From: Cladosporium sp. IMV 00045
Taxonomy: Eukaryota; Ascomycota; Dothideomycetes; Cladosporiales; Cladosporiaceae
DNA: 64,000 nt
Direction of reading: 5' to 3'
Assembly (NCBI GenBank): GCA_001931905.2
Contig: MSJI02000937.1
Location: 1 to 64,000, forward strand
Part shown: piece after piece, positions 34,511-45,373 of the stretch
How the letters are laid out: each line of letters begins with the position of its first letter
Position numbering within the stretch: position 1 is the stretch's first letter
Program-made: the position numbers and the translations under genes
The notes under the pieces: model-generated
Database searches by the model: none
Told to the model about the DNA's origin: nothing
Seen by the model: only the letters and a program-made list of their open reading frames with translations

Positions 34511-36603
34511 ATGCCTCGCACCCAAGACACCTACACTCACGGCCAATTCGAACCAATCGATCCTGAGCAGTTCGTGAGCCGCTCATCGACGACTGTGGTC
34601 TGCAGCCATTGTCGCTCATGGCGAATTGCGGCTGGCAATTTGAACGCAAAGAAGATTCACCTTTCCGCGTGCGCGCCGTATGCTGAATAGCGAGCGGCCG
34701 GCAACGGCGAGTAGCTCGCACCAATTAATCTCTACTACAGTAAAAAGGGCCACGAAAGGTAAGCCCCCGTTGCTCCCCGCCGCTGCTAGACTCTCTTTGT
34801 CTGGTCAGGACTTTTGGCATCATCGCGTTTTGGGGGGAAATCTTTCGCTTGGAATTCGCAACGCGTAACCTTTCCTGATGCTCAGCAGCGCGATACATGG
34901 CCAGGATAGTGCCGACGGATTAGGCCCTTTTGTAGTCCTCACAGAAAATCCAAGTATGTACATTCATTCAAGCTTTATTGATCGCTTATATTATTTACGT
35001 GTATGCTAATTAATTGCATACAGAGGTCTCAAAGGTGTGCAGTCATGTCTTGCGCCGCGATGTCACTCCCTAAACGCATACTGACAACATATTCAAGGCC
35101 TTTGAATACCACCAAACCGAAGGCCAAAAGGTGAGTGCATCCTCGTAGGGCAATCCGTTGGAATTACAATCATTCTCGCAACACTTTATCATCGCTTGTC
35201 GAAACTGACTTGATTATATAGATCCCATCTGTTCGTTGTCTCTCATGCGGCTATACACGAGCAACAAACAACACGCGTCAAGTCGAACACCTTCTGCAGT
35301 GCCGCGAGTGGCTTGAATTGCCTGACGGCCAAGAAGCAATAGCTACCCAACAGATTGGTCCTGCAAATATGCCCCCAGTCAGGCAAGATGGCTTCTTGCG
35401 CGGTACCGTTGCCAACCCTCACCTGAGCGGTGGTCGCCGAGTAGCTGCAAAACCCTCTGTATCGTTTCGACCCAACCAAGGACTGCCGCCAGTGACACCT
35501 CATCGTCAGTCCCAGACGGGTCCACCACCGCCAGCTCCGTCTCTTGCGAATCACCTTCTCAGTCGCGATCCGGATGCTGTCAACGCCGCTACACAGTTAC
35601 AATTCCTGTCGCATGCAGGCTGCGGAACACTCTCTGCTCCGGCTCTTACTCAGTGGCTAGCCCAAGATGCTTATATCTCTAGAGCCTTTATGAGTTTCAT
35701 CGGAAGACTGATCGGCAAGATGCGTCTACCCGGTACTGCCATCTCGATGGAAAACACAACTTTCCGTGTTATGGATCTCTTAATAAGCACACTCAACAAT
35801 GTTCGTCGCGAAATGAGCTTTTTCGACAACACCGCCACCAAATACGAACTTCAAATATACCCAGACCCACCTTCACCTGCAACGAAGGGTTTAATTGACC
35901 TTTTTGCCAATGCTTCGAGCTCCGGGGCATCGTTGCTGGAGGGATTGGTATTACTTTGGACGATTGAGCACGTGGGTTCGGACGTTTATCGTTGCCTATT
36001 TCCGAAGGTTGACAACATACACAGTGCTACCGTTCCTCATGGCACCACGCCAGCACCTTCACCAACAACAGCAGCAACAACAATAACACATCGAGCTCAA
36101 ACTACAGTTTACCATCATTCATGACAGGCGCACCATACAGCACCGAAGGCGCCGCCAGCGGCAGTAACGAGTCGCACATCAACGCTCTCCACCAAGCGCT
36201 GATCCCCAACTGGACCTCACCAGCTTTCAGCAAATTCGTCGATGCCTGCCGATCAATCGTCGACGAGGTCGCCAATTCCATGACGTCCGGCAACGGTCGC
36301 GAGGAAATGCAGCGCTGCGAGCAGACTTTCAAGCAGGCCCTGTGGCTCTGGAAAGGGATCTGGCCTGAAGTCAACGGCATGGGAGACTTCGACGAGCTTG
36401 CGCAAGAGAGCCAGCCGCCTGCTTCTGCTCAGACGGGTGCTCAGCGCGACAATGGAACAAATGGCGAACCTATTGAGATTCCGGACGATGAGGAGTCTGG
36501 AGAACGAAGTGTTGGGCCGGATGGTGATGATGCGCAATCTGCGGACACTCCTTATGGTGGTACTGGGCTGGGTGCTGTCCATGCGTCGAATCGGATGTCT
36601 TGA
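34511..36603 (+). CDS. Two C2HC finger-like motifs fused to a TenA / haem-oxygenase-like domain
   Basis: Six exons by my reading: 34511-34677, 34886-34953, 35024-35034, 35098-35130, 35222-35971 and 36025-36603, 535 residues. All junctions keep frame. Residues 31-54 read CSHC...H-LSAC (C31, C34, H50, C54) and residues 99-120 read CLSC...H-LLQC (C99, C102, H116, C120), two matching C-X2-C-X13/15-H-X3-C motifs. The linker joins as GPFVVLTENPK-VSK-AFEYHQTEGQK. From about 210 to 460 is an all-helical region: QLQFLSHAGCGTLSAPALTQW, ARAF/SRAFMSFIGRLIGK, LLEGLVLLWTIEH-CYRSSW, then IPNWTSPAFSKFVD and WLWKGIWPEV. This fits TenA/PQQC-like proteins of the haem-oxygenase fold, in which thiaminase II belongs. 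Enzyme activity is not shown, and the C-terminal ~75 residues are acidic. The exon of 11 nt and the second exon are the least certain. Confidence 0.75.
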
Positions 36604-37171
36604 TCGGACTTCATGGCTGCGCTTTACGGTCCTCGCGCTTTTTTCGCCAATGGACAAGATGTCGACAAATCTATCATCGGAGTCCGAAGAGGCGATATCC
36701 AACATCATGAGTGTGTCGCAATATCAGTGGGCATATTCAGATGTTTTGGCTAGCGTCGTTCGAACCCGCCACCGGATTTTTGCACCTCTCCGCTTTTGGC
36801 ACAGCAGCTCTCTCGCCCACGTTTCAGGTCTGAAACGAGATAAAATGCTATTGTCAATGGCCCAACAATAGTGTCACACAACCACAGCCTTTCAATAATT
36901 GTTCATATTACGACCGGCTGGTTTGCGCTGAGACAGACAAAGAAATCCGACATCAGAACTATACCATCACCCTCAACCGGCATTCTCAATTTCCGACAAA
37001 GAGATTCGACCTCGACCTCGACATTTACTCCAACCAGACAAAGAAACGCATCGCATCGCAAGATTAACAGCATCACCTCCAAATACCCAAGCATCCTCAA
37101 AAGAGGAACGCTGGTCGTTCCTCACACACTAATCTCATACACAAACCACAAACCACCCACCGCCACCCAAA
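36604..37171. other. Intergenic, no gene recognised
   Basis: 568 bp between two rightward genes, with only fragmentary frames. Holds the 3' UTR of the finger/TenA-like gene and the promoter of the DUF2293 gene. Confidence 0.6.
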
Positions 37172-37840
37172 ATGGACTCCCACACCGCGACCAACGACTA
37201 CGGCACCATCATCCGCATGACGACCCCGATCCACATCCCTTCCAGCCACCAGTACGTCGCCGAGACCGAGCCGGCCCTGATCCGCCAATACTGCCGCACC
37301 AATACGCTCGCGCGCGGCCGCATCCTGTACGATGTGTGCGAGCGCCGCGCCTGGGACGACAACCACCTGGGGTATCTCGTCCCTTCCGAGATCGTCTTCG
37401 AGGCGCGCATGGCCGCGGGCCTCAAACAAGCAGATTATTGGAAGCAATTGCCGGCGCGGAAGGTCGAGGTGTATCAGCTCGCTTGGGCAATTTTGGCGAC
37501 GCACTGGCCGCGCTTGCCGATTCTGGGGGGCAGGAGGATCGTGGAGTGGCTGAGTAGGTTGGGCCAGGGGACGGGGCGCGATGTGGTCGAGGATGCTGTT
37601 GTGAAGTATGCGAAGATGAATTGGACGGATTATTGGGTGAGGGTTGGACATGGCCGTGCTGGTGCTGTTGAGAAAGAGCACGCTTGCGAGGCTGTCGCGG
37701 AGAAGATGAGGCAGGTGCTGGAGACTTGGATGCCGGTGAATATTTCGCTGTCGTACATTCAGGGGGTTTGGGAGAGAAATGGGTTGGCGGAGGTAAAGGA
37801 GAGTGTGAGGGAGACTTATCCGCGCAGGAGGTTCACTTGA
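37172..37840 (+). CDS. DUF2293-like protein of unknown function
   Basis: Single exon, 222 residues. The arrangement resembles fungal DUF2293 proteins: an N-terminal block (ALIRQYCRTNTLARGRILYDV, then GYLVPSEIVFEAR), a middle block with WPRLPILGGRRIVEWLSRLG and GTGRDVVEDAVVKYAKMNW-TDY (in the family a Phe/Trp-Pro-x-Ile-Pro, His-Ala and Gly-Arg-x-Gly pattern followed by His/Asn-x-Thr-x-Tyr), and a C-terminal EKEHACEAVAEKMRQVLETW helix matching the family's Glu-Ala-Arg helix. The match is from memory and divergent. No catalytic role is known for this family. The start follows a CACCCAAA-ATGG context. No intron is needed. Confidence 0.7.
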   Translation: MDSHTATNDYGTIIRMTTPIHIPSSHQYVAETEPALIRQYCRTNTLARGRILYDVCERRAWDDNHLGYLVPSEIVFEARMAAGLKQADYWKQLPARKVEVYQLAWAILATHWPRLPILGGRRIVEWLSRLGQGTGRDVVEDAVVKYAKMNWTDYWVRVGHGRAGAVEKEHACEAVAEKMRQVLETWMPVNISLSYIQGVWERNGLAEVKESVRETYPRRRFT

Positions 37841-38123
37841 TGAAGACGCCGGATCTGAGTGAAGCGTTCGCCTCATGCGACTTCTTTATCGCGCCTGCTC
37901 TCTCGCGGTCAGCTGGACAGAGATTTGTTCGGCTCATCAGGCATGTGCTCAACGCTCTCTACGCACCACCGACGGCTTCATTTAATGCTGCCGCTTAACA
38001 ACAACAACAAAATCCTCCGCCACCCTCCTGATTCTGAACCACAAGCAACTCCACAACAAGACTCGGCGCACCACACCAGCTACACACATACAAGACCCAA
38101 GAACATCCCAACACCAACCAACC

Positions 38124-38696
38124 ATGCACTCCATCACAGCCCTCCCCCTGCTCTTCCTTCGCCTCACCCACCTCACCACCAGCGTAAGCCACCCTCTCGT
38201 CCCTCACCACAAACCCCAAAACTAACCCTCCCACCAGCGCACCATCCCATCCCTTTCCACGCGCCAAACCTCCACCGACGCCTCCACCAACCTCCCCGCA
38301 ACCTGCCTCTCCCCCACCACCTCCCCCACCATAACCAACGCCACCCTGACCACCACCCTCACCCTCTTCTGCACCGAACACCAGGGCACCCCCATCGCCA
38401 GCGAGGGCAACTACACCACGTGGTACGACACCAACGGCACTTCCAGCGACGACGCAGGCAAGCGCGTGCACTTCACCATCACCAGCGTTTGCGCTCCGAA
38501 TGGGATTTACCTCCCGCTTCCGCTGTGCGAGGAGGGGTTTGGAGCGGTGAAGGAGGGGTGTTTGCTTGATGAGGAGACGGGGAAGGAGGAGAAGGGGAAG
38601 GAGGATGGGGAGGAAGAGGGGTGTGAGCGCACGGCGGGCGGGTGGGCGAGAGTGCAGTGTCTTGATTTTGAGGTTAGGGTTGCGCTCGGGGAGTGA
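38124..38696 (+). CDS. Small secreted cysteine-containing protein (candidate)
   Basis: Two exons, 38124-38183 and 38238-38696, 172 residues. The 54-bp intron begins GTAAGC, has a CTAAC branch site at 38222-38226 and ends CCACCAG. Exon 1 codes for MHSITALPLLFLRLTHLTTS, a possible signal peptide with a short hydrophobic core. The mature part is Thr/Ser-rich and has Cys residues in ATCLSP, LFCTE, SVCAP, PLCEE, GCLLD, GCERT and VQCLD, seven in all, interrupted by a Glu/Lys/Gly-rich insertion. No family is recognised. Size, signal and cysteines make an apoplastic or cell-wall protein possible. The signal peptide is weaker than usual, so secretion is an inference. Confidence 0.6.
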
Positions 38697-40364
38697 GAGT
38701 CACAATTGAGAGTCAGTGCACTCCATGCGGATGTGCGACTTGAGATTGGGGAGTTTTGCGTGAATGGGTGAAAGAATGAAGAGAGTGAATGAGAACACTT
38801 GCTAAAGAGAGGTTGAGGAGACATCTCCCATCTGGTATGGAGTAGATAACCAATTACAATAATGTGCAATCCTTGTACATCCTACCGTGCCGTGCAATCC
38901 TCCCTTCAAACTACACGCAGATGGTGAGAGGAGGCAGGGAAAGCATGGCCTTGACAGCTGTGAAACCGCCATCCTACATGCACCGTAGAATGGAACACAC
39001 GTGTAGCCAACAAGAGAGTGACTGAGTTCTTTGTCCGAGTCCTCAAACTGACAAACAAGAAGCCACAGAGAAGTGACGCAAACAAAGAAAGGAGAAGGAT
39101 TCCAGGCTCGGCTCCACATTCAGACAGCAAACCACCAAGGTTCCTTTCTAGCTGGGCTTTGCTTATCTGATAGGGCCCGAAGACCTTCTAGAAGCCAGCC
39201 AGACAGGGTGTGCAAGGGCAGGAATGGTTGAAGAAGAAGGATGGCTAGCGGGCGGGCTGATCTTCTTCCCGTCCCCGTTATGCTAGGCTAGCTATTGCGT
39301 CTGGAATATGCATGGTCGAGTACCTGTGAAGCTACCCAGGTAGCTAACAACATCATCATGCACGAGGTGGTTTGGTTGGGGAGGAGCGAAGTGGGTAGAT
39401 ACAGGTGTATAACAGTCGGTGGTTTTCAAGCTGCAAGGCAAGACGCCACCGCATAGGGTAGTCCGCCAGTCGGGTCTTCTACCAGCATGCGCATTTGTAC
39501 GTCAAGTAAAGGGCTTGCATTTCGTATGTTTGGCGTAGAATGATGGTTTTTCTGCTCATCTAGGAGGTACGATTATTGCGTGCATGCACCCCACCGGCAG
39601 GCGGCAGCCCAGCAGCAGCAGTAGGTCTTCTGTACATGTACGTACACGTGTTGCTGGCTGGCTGCTGTGTCAGACCGCCATCTTTGGTTCTTTATGGCTG
39701 GATGGCGGTGGTACATTGATACTTTCTTTACGGGTTTAGATTGGTAGGATGTGACGAGTATGATTTCATTGTTGATTGAGTGGCAAGAGGAGTACCATAC
39801 AAGGAAGTGTATTATTGATTCATCAGACAGGAAAATTGATATGGAGATAGATACCTGCTATCAATCTCTCCATCACTCACAATCGGCAGGTCGCCCCGCG
39901 CATCCAGCAAGGAAAAAGCCAATGCCCTGATTTTGCCCCTCACTAGACAGCTCGAATCCTTCGCCAGATCTGTCTATCGCAACATTTTTTGGCTACTGCC
40001 GCCGGCCAACTCCACATCACCTCTGACTCTGAATCCACTGCACTCACTTCTGCACTACTTCTGCATCGCACAAGCGCCCAACCCCTGCCGTCCGTCTCCA
40101 AGCCACTAGACTGCCACTGTACACCTCAACCTGCACTTCTCCCCTACCAATCCCATCCCCAACCCAACCCAACCACTGCAGCACATCCCTCTCGGCCCAA
40201 GCACCGCTCTCGCTGACCGCACGCACGCCTTGCACAAGCTGACGCCGCCCGCCGCCCACTCCTCCTGCGTCTTTTTCCCCAAAGGAAAAAAAATATTCCC
40301 AACCCGGACTTTTTCTATCCTACCCCTCTCTCTCACCCCTCCCTCCCTCTCCCTCTCTTTCAAT
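38697..40364. other. Long upstream region of the APRT gene
   Basis: About 1.7 kb with no convincing frame. Contains scattered pyrimidine and GT-rich runs and, at its right end, the pyrimidine-rich leader of the APRT gene. Confidence 0.6.
40262..40364 (+). promoter_or_regulatory. Pyrimidine-rich leader just upstream of APRT start codon
   Basis: Nearly all C and T apart from an A-rich island at 40282-40296, ending CCCTCTCTTTCAAT before the ATG at 40365. Such CT-rich tracts next to the start are common in well-expressed fungal housekeeping genes; a role here is inferred. Confidence 0.5.
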
Positions 40365-41234
40365 ATGAGTGGCACTCCCGTCTCCCACGCTCAGCACCCT
40401 CCTCACGGCCACCCGGACAACACCGCTCCCAGCACCCAAGCCGTCGACAAGCCCTCCACCGCCTCCCACCCTCCCGCCGACAAGCCCGACCCCACCACCT
40501 CCTCCTCCAACCATGGCGCCCAAGGAGGACTCGCCGCCGCCAATGCCGCCGGTCCCGCCGAACTCTCCCGTCTTAAAGTGAGCCTGCGCTCCGCCCTGCG
40601 CCAGTTCCCCGACTTCCCCTCCCCCGGCATCTTGTTCGAGGACATCATGCCCATCTTCGCCGACCACGCCACTTTCACCAACCTGGTGCGCGCCCTCGAG
40701 CTGCAAGTCGCCGCCGCTTTCGACACCGCCGTCGGCCAGAAGAGCGACATCGACGTCGTAGTCGGTCTGGAGAGCCGCGGTTTCCTCTTCGGCCCCACTC
40801 TTGCTCTGAGACTCGGCGCCGGTTTCGTCCCCGTCAGGAAGCAAGGCAAACTCCCCGGCAAGTGCGTCACCGAGGGCTACCAGAAGGAATACGGAACCGA
40901 TCACTTCCAGGTGCAGGAGGACGCGATCAAGCCCGGTCAGAAGGTCATTATCGTTGACGATATTATCGCTACTGGTGAGTACTTTTCTCGCTACGGCGTT
41001 CACGACAATAGTCGCATTCAGCTCAACTAACATTTTTTTCTCAAAGGCGGATCCGCAGCCGCAGCCGGCAATCTCGTGCGCAAGCTGGGCGGCGACCTCA
41101 AGGGCTTCCTCTTCATGATGGAGCTCGACTTCCTGCAGGGCCGCGCCAAGCTCGACGCCCCCGTCCACACTCTGCTGTCCGGGCAGGAGGAGAGCCTCGA
41201 GGCTTCCAAGGAGAAGTTCCCTGCTAGCAAGTAG
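40365..41234 (+). CDS. APT1: Adenine phosphoribosyltransferase
   Basis: Two exons, 40365-40974 and 41047-41234, 265 residues. The 72-bp intron splits the PRPP-binding loop, and splicing restores [16 protein letters not shown], the phosphoribosyltransferase signature. Other family blocks are [38 protein letters not shown] and [13 protein letters not shown]. The enzyme converts adenine and PRPP to AMP in purine salvage in the cytosol. Residues 1 to about 68 are a Pro/Ser/His/Ala-rich extension not found in the ~180-residue fungal and animal enzymes, and ORF upstream of the ATG stays open. An alternative start inside the extension is not available, since no further ATG occurs before the core. 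The extension is probably disordered. Confidence 0.95.
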
Positions 41235-42632
41235 AGAATTGCAGGGAGAGATTCGCTGCCACTGGAGAGCTTCGGACAACATAAAAGTCTTGGAAAGAAG
41301 AGGGTTGTGAGGAGGACGAATGATACGAGACACTGCACTTGTAGCTCTACTCGTGCAGAAACAAGATGCATTATATGAGGAAGAAAGGAAAGAAGTCACC
41401 AAGCTTCGGCAAAAGAGAAAAGAGTTTGGCGTGATATTTACGAAACCTCGCGCCGGGCGGAGATGGAACCATGTCGACGAAATCAAATCTGATATTCACA
41501 GGAAAGTTGGAAGGACACGGAAGGATGGGAAGAGAAGTTCCATGCATTAACGTTGACGCGACCATGCGCACCGAAGGATGAACATAAATATGTCATATTC
41601 ATACAGCGAATACAGGGAAGAACAATATCGAAAGTTTGATCCTCTTGATACCCCCCGAGAACATCAGAATTGGTTTTTTTGTGAGCATCCTCCTTCCCTC
41701 TACTGCACGAACAACATAGCACGCCTGGTGGGGGGACAAATACATGTATTTGTAGGCGCGCAGTGTGCATATTAGAGGTGAGGTGAAAGCCGTTGGCGGA
41801 AAACCACTCAAGGTGCATATCAATGCAGTCGTTTTGTTCATTCGCTGCCTGCGGATAACAAAACCTCTGACGCAAGAACCGAGCGGTGGCGTGGAGTTCG
41901 CGCTCTTTCACAACCTTCCGGAGGGTCAATCAGATCGGTCAATGGTTGACTTGCAAAGCATATACCACGATGCGCAGCTTGGAGGCGAGGTAGGAGAGCG
42001 ATGCCCTCCTTACCTACATGTATCGTGGAGTGGTCCGTTCTCTATATCACTGTACCTGATGTGGTAACCTACCAACATCGAGATGGTTTGAATTTGGTTT
42101 TTGGAGAAAGTCCATGTAGCTGCTGCGCTTCTTCTCCTTGAGCAGCGGTGGGAGGTGTGTCTGAAACTGGTGATGGGAGGTTTGGAAACAAATCCTTGCT
42201 GGCAAACGATACCTACAGTTACTTTGGGACGCTTTCTCAGAAAACAGACCAGAACCGCGGCTCTTGGTTTTGGCAGAAGCTTGTGTGTAAGCATCCACCA
42301 TGGGCAAGTAGTCATCAGGTTCAAGCACTTGAGCTAATAGAGTATGTATGTAACGACAAGACTTACCCCTCACTTCACTTCGACTTCATTCTCATCAGTC
42401 TGATCCTGTGCAACCAACTCGCCAATTGCGGCCGCATCTCGAGCATCTCATCAATTCATACCGATCGCAGAACGATCGACATACGTTAACCTTTGGTTTC
42501 TGATCTAACTGCATGTGCCTGCTAACACCGAGGCCGAGACTCGCCATTCGATGATCCTCTGCTTTGGATTCTTAAACTTCATCCATAGCTCTTTCTATTG
42601 ATTCAACGAGGATACCTCCCAGAAACTCAACA
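41235..42632. other. Intergenic, no gene recognised
   Basis: About 1.4 kb between two rightward genes. Several frames of 75-150 codons exist on both strands (for example 41929-41483 minus and 42148-42489 plus) but none has a motif. Contains the 3' UTR of APRT and the promoter of the DUF4863 gene. Confidence 0.55.
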
Positions 42633-43540
42633 ATGGTCGCCTCGGCATCGACGGCAAACGCAACAAACCCTCCAAGCGGCGGCGGCGCCGGCGGTGGTGT
42701 CTGCGACGGCTCCCCTACCGGCGTCGACCTCTCCGCCCACCCGGCCGCGGCGGAACTGGTGCGTCGAGTTGGGGAGTTCATGGGGGAGGTGCAGTTCTTG
42801 TGCGTTTTTCCCTCTTCCCCCAATTCCATCCCAACTGCAACTTCCAAGTATTCTCACTCGACAAAACGATGCTCGAGCCCTGACAAACATCCGGAGGAAG
42901 AGTACTGTCTAATCTTCTTCCCGTTCAACAGGACTCCAGGCAAAGATCTCGAAACCCGCTTGAACAGAGACTACGGGCCGGGCAACGCTTTCTACGAGGA
43001 TTTCTGCCGCTTGGTGAAGTTGGGTGTGCAGGAGGGGTGGGCTGCGAGTGGGGAGATTGATGGGGAGAGGTATAGAAGGGGACGGGTAGGTTTCTTTTTC
43101 TTATTGTTGTGTACCTATTTGCTCTTCTTTTCTGGGACGACATGTCGATCATCTCTGCCTTTTCTTCTGCCCATTACCCTTCACCCCAATCCACCGCTGA
43201 CACAACACAACAGATCTCCCTCCCCACCCCACAAACGCTCTACATGTCCATCACGACTGTGTACTTCGACGCACCACCGGCTCCGGACGTCTACGCGGGT
43301 CAATATCACAAGCATCCCTACGGCGAGATCAACTGCGTCGTCCCCATCGATGACGCTTTCGAGTTGGAAGGTTTGCCCGTTGATGTGAATTGGCAAGGCG
43401 CCGGTTGGACAAGTCTGGCGCCGGGGACGCATCATTATCCTAGGGCGAGGGGTGGGAGGGGAGTGGCGCTTTTCTTTCTGCCGAGCGGGAGGATTGCGTA
43501 TGATGTGCGGCCGGGGGAGGAGCAGCCTGCTAATCTTTAG
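42633..43540 (+). CDS. DUF4863 / 4-hydroxylaminobenzoate lyase-like protein
   Basis: Three exons, 42633-42799, 42932-43085 and 43214-43540, 215 residues; introns of 132 and 128 bp (GTGCGT...AACAG and GTAGGT...AACAG). Splicing yields VQFL-TPGKDLETRLNRDYGPGN, then a helical CRLVKLGVQEGW segment, and a C-terminal small beta-barrel (cupin-like) with HKHPYGEINCVVPID, WQGAGWTSLAPGTHHYPRA and ALFFLPSGRIAYD. This arrangement fits PF16155 (DUF4863), whose bacterial member PnbB is a 4-hydroxylaminobenzoate lyase releasing ammonia in nitrobenzoate degradation. The His residues in HKHPYGE and the HHYP pair could bind a metal. Activity in fungi is unproven. It sits beside an acyl-CoA dehydrogenase gene and a CoA-transferase gene. 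Confidence 0.8.
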
Positions 43541-43673
43541 ATGGGTTGGTGAGTTGGATATGATTGTCTTAGGGTCGGGGGATTAGGATGATGGGCTCGA
43601 TTGTATCGTTCGATAGGCCCTTCGAAACTCTAGTGATGATGATTATTATCGAAATTTCGATGTTTCTGCTTCT

Positions 43674-45109
43674 TCAGTAGCTTTTGGGCAGATCGAGCAC
43701 TTTCTCCGAAATGTAGTTCAGGCACATTTCCCTGCTGATGGGCGCCAGACGTGGGATGATGACTTCTCTCAGAAATCTTTCGACGTGGTACCTGTAATGC
43801 CAGAGTTAGCAAGGAGTCACAACGAGAAACGATCGCCTTGAAAGATCGATCATCCCAAAACTCACTCCTTAGCGTAGCCCATCCCACCCATACTGCAAAC
43901 CGCCGTCTCACACGCAGCAAAAGCATGCTCGCCCGCCAAATACTTGACGGCATTCGCATACTCGCCCGTCGACACTCCCTCATCCCACATCTTCGCTGCC
44001 TGCATGACCATCAACCGCGTACTCTCCAGCTGACACCAGGCCTTAGCCAAGGGGTGCGCGACGCCCTGATTCTGCCCGATCGGCCGGCCAAAAACCACCC
44101 TCTCGCGAGCATACCTGGCGGCGTGCCGCAGCGCTGCGAAACCGATCCCCACCGCTTCGCCCGACAGCAGAATCCGCTCTGCGTTCATGCCGTGCATGAT
44201 CATCTTAAACCCCTCTCCTTCGTTTCCGATCCGATCGGCGGCGGGCACTCTCCACCCGTCGAAAAAGAGCGAGTTGGAATCCACGGCGGCGCGGCCCATT
44301 TTCTTGATCTCCCTGACATCCACCTGGCTTCGATCGAGATCCGTGTAGAAAAGCGACAACCCTTCGCTCGCTCTCCTCACCTCCTCCAGAGGAGTCGTCC
44401 TCACCAAAATCAGAACCTTCTCCGCCACCTGCGCCGTTGACGTCCATATCTTACTTCCCGTCAACAGATAATCCCCCTCCCCCTTCTCCTTCCCCTCTCT
44501 GATCGCCCTAGACTTCAACCGCAACGTATCCAGCCCCGAATCCGGCTCCGTGACCGCAAAACAAGCCCTCTCCCTCCCCTCCACTAACGGCCTAAGAAAC
44601 CTCTCCCTCTGCTCCTCACTCCCATACTTGACGACCGGCGCCAGCCCGAAAATATTCATGTGCACACTGCTGCTCGCCGTGTACCCGCCGTCGGCTTCGG
44701 CGATCGTCTGCATCATGACCGTCGCTTCGCTGAGGCCCAGCGCCGCGCCGCCGTGCGCTTCCGGCATCATGATCCCCAGCCAGCCGGCGGAGGCGATGGC
44801 GTCGGTGAATTCGCTGGGCCAGCGGGCGGTGTTGTCGATGGTTAGCCAGTAGGATGGTGGGAATGCAGTGCAGATTTTGGAGATGGCGCTGCGCACTTCA
44901 ATTTGGGTGGGGGTGTAGTCGGCGTGGAGGGGGAGGTATTCGGTTGCTTTTGAGGTGAAGGAACGGCATTTGGTTGGTGGTTGTTGTTGGCGGTGGTTGA
45001 GTGGCGATATGTGTTTTGATGTTAAGATTGATGTTGGTGGAGTTCCTGGGCGGCGTTTGGCTGCTGTCGTCAGGCGACGGAGTGTTTGATGATAAATATC
45101 TTTCGACAT
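43674..45109 (-). CDS. Acyl-CoA dehydrogenase family protein, likely mitochondrial
   Basis: Two exons on the minus strand, 45109-43866 and 43791-43674, 453 residues; 74-bp intron (GTGAGT...TTACAG). The first ~55 residues (Arg/Lys/Ser/Thr-rich, no acidic run) look like a mitochondrial targeting sequence. Core marks are ASAGWLGIMMPEAHGGAALG, the FAVTEPDSGLDT flavin/substrate block, GSKIWTSTAQVAEKVL and, near the end, GGMGYAKE-YHVERFLREV. The last part, REMCLNYISEKVLDLPKSY, is the ending seen in a subgroup of acyl-CoA dehydrogenases, not the EGTSEIQR type. The enzyme should oxidise an acyl-CoA to the 2-enoyl-CoA using FAD and pass electrons to ETF. The acyl chain is unknown. It diverges from a CoA-transferase gene. 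Confidence 0.92.
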
Positions 45110-45373
45110 CGTTCTTATCTGTTTCAGTTTGCAATTAACTGATTTTACTCTTGATCAGCTTCTGTTTGTTTGGGAGCGTATCGCTGATCGATCTTTTATC
45201 AGTTCAAGGCCATTGTGAACTTCGACCTCGGCTTGCCTATCCCACCCCGCCCTCTGCGAACCTGTTTCTACAGAAGGTTGATACTTAGCAGGTTCTCAGA
45301 TGGAAGTAGAGGCCATTCGCGTTAGGACTTAAGCATCTCTAACAGTTATCGAAAAGAAAGAACTTTTGCACAC
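45110..45373. promoter_or_regulatory. 264-bp divergent promoter, acyl-CoA dehydrogenase and CoA-transferase
   Basis: The two start codons (45109 on minus, 45374 on plus) are 264 bp apart and face away from each other, so one intergenic region likely controls both. This is the usual layout for co-regulated fungal catabolic genes. A specific factor site is not named. Confidence 0.55.

Noticed and set aside
33987..34577. 196-codon plus-strand frame upstream of the finger/TenA-like gene
   Set aside because: No motif, overlaps the start of the better supported gene in another frame.
34741..34758. Possible 18-nt extra exon in the finger/TenA-like gene
   Set aside because: It keeps frame and has AG and GT borders, but it can be skipped without changing the frame, so it is left out of the model.
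36751..36790. GTTCGAACC sequence resembling a tRNA T-loop
   Set aside because: Flanking bases do not form the five-pair stem and no other tRNA parts are present.
40320..41486. 388-codon frame antisense to APRT
   Set aside because: Gly/Val/Glu-rich complement of the APRT coding region.
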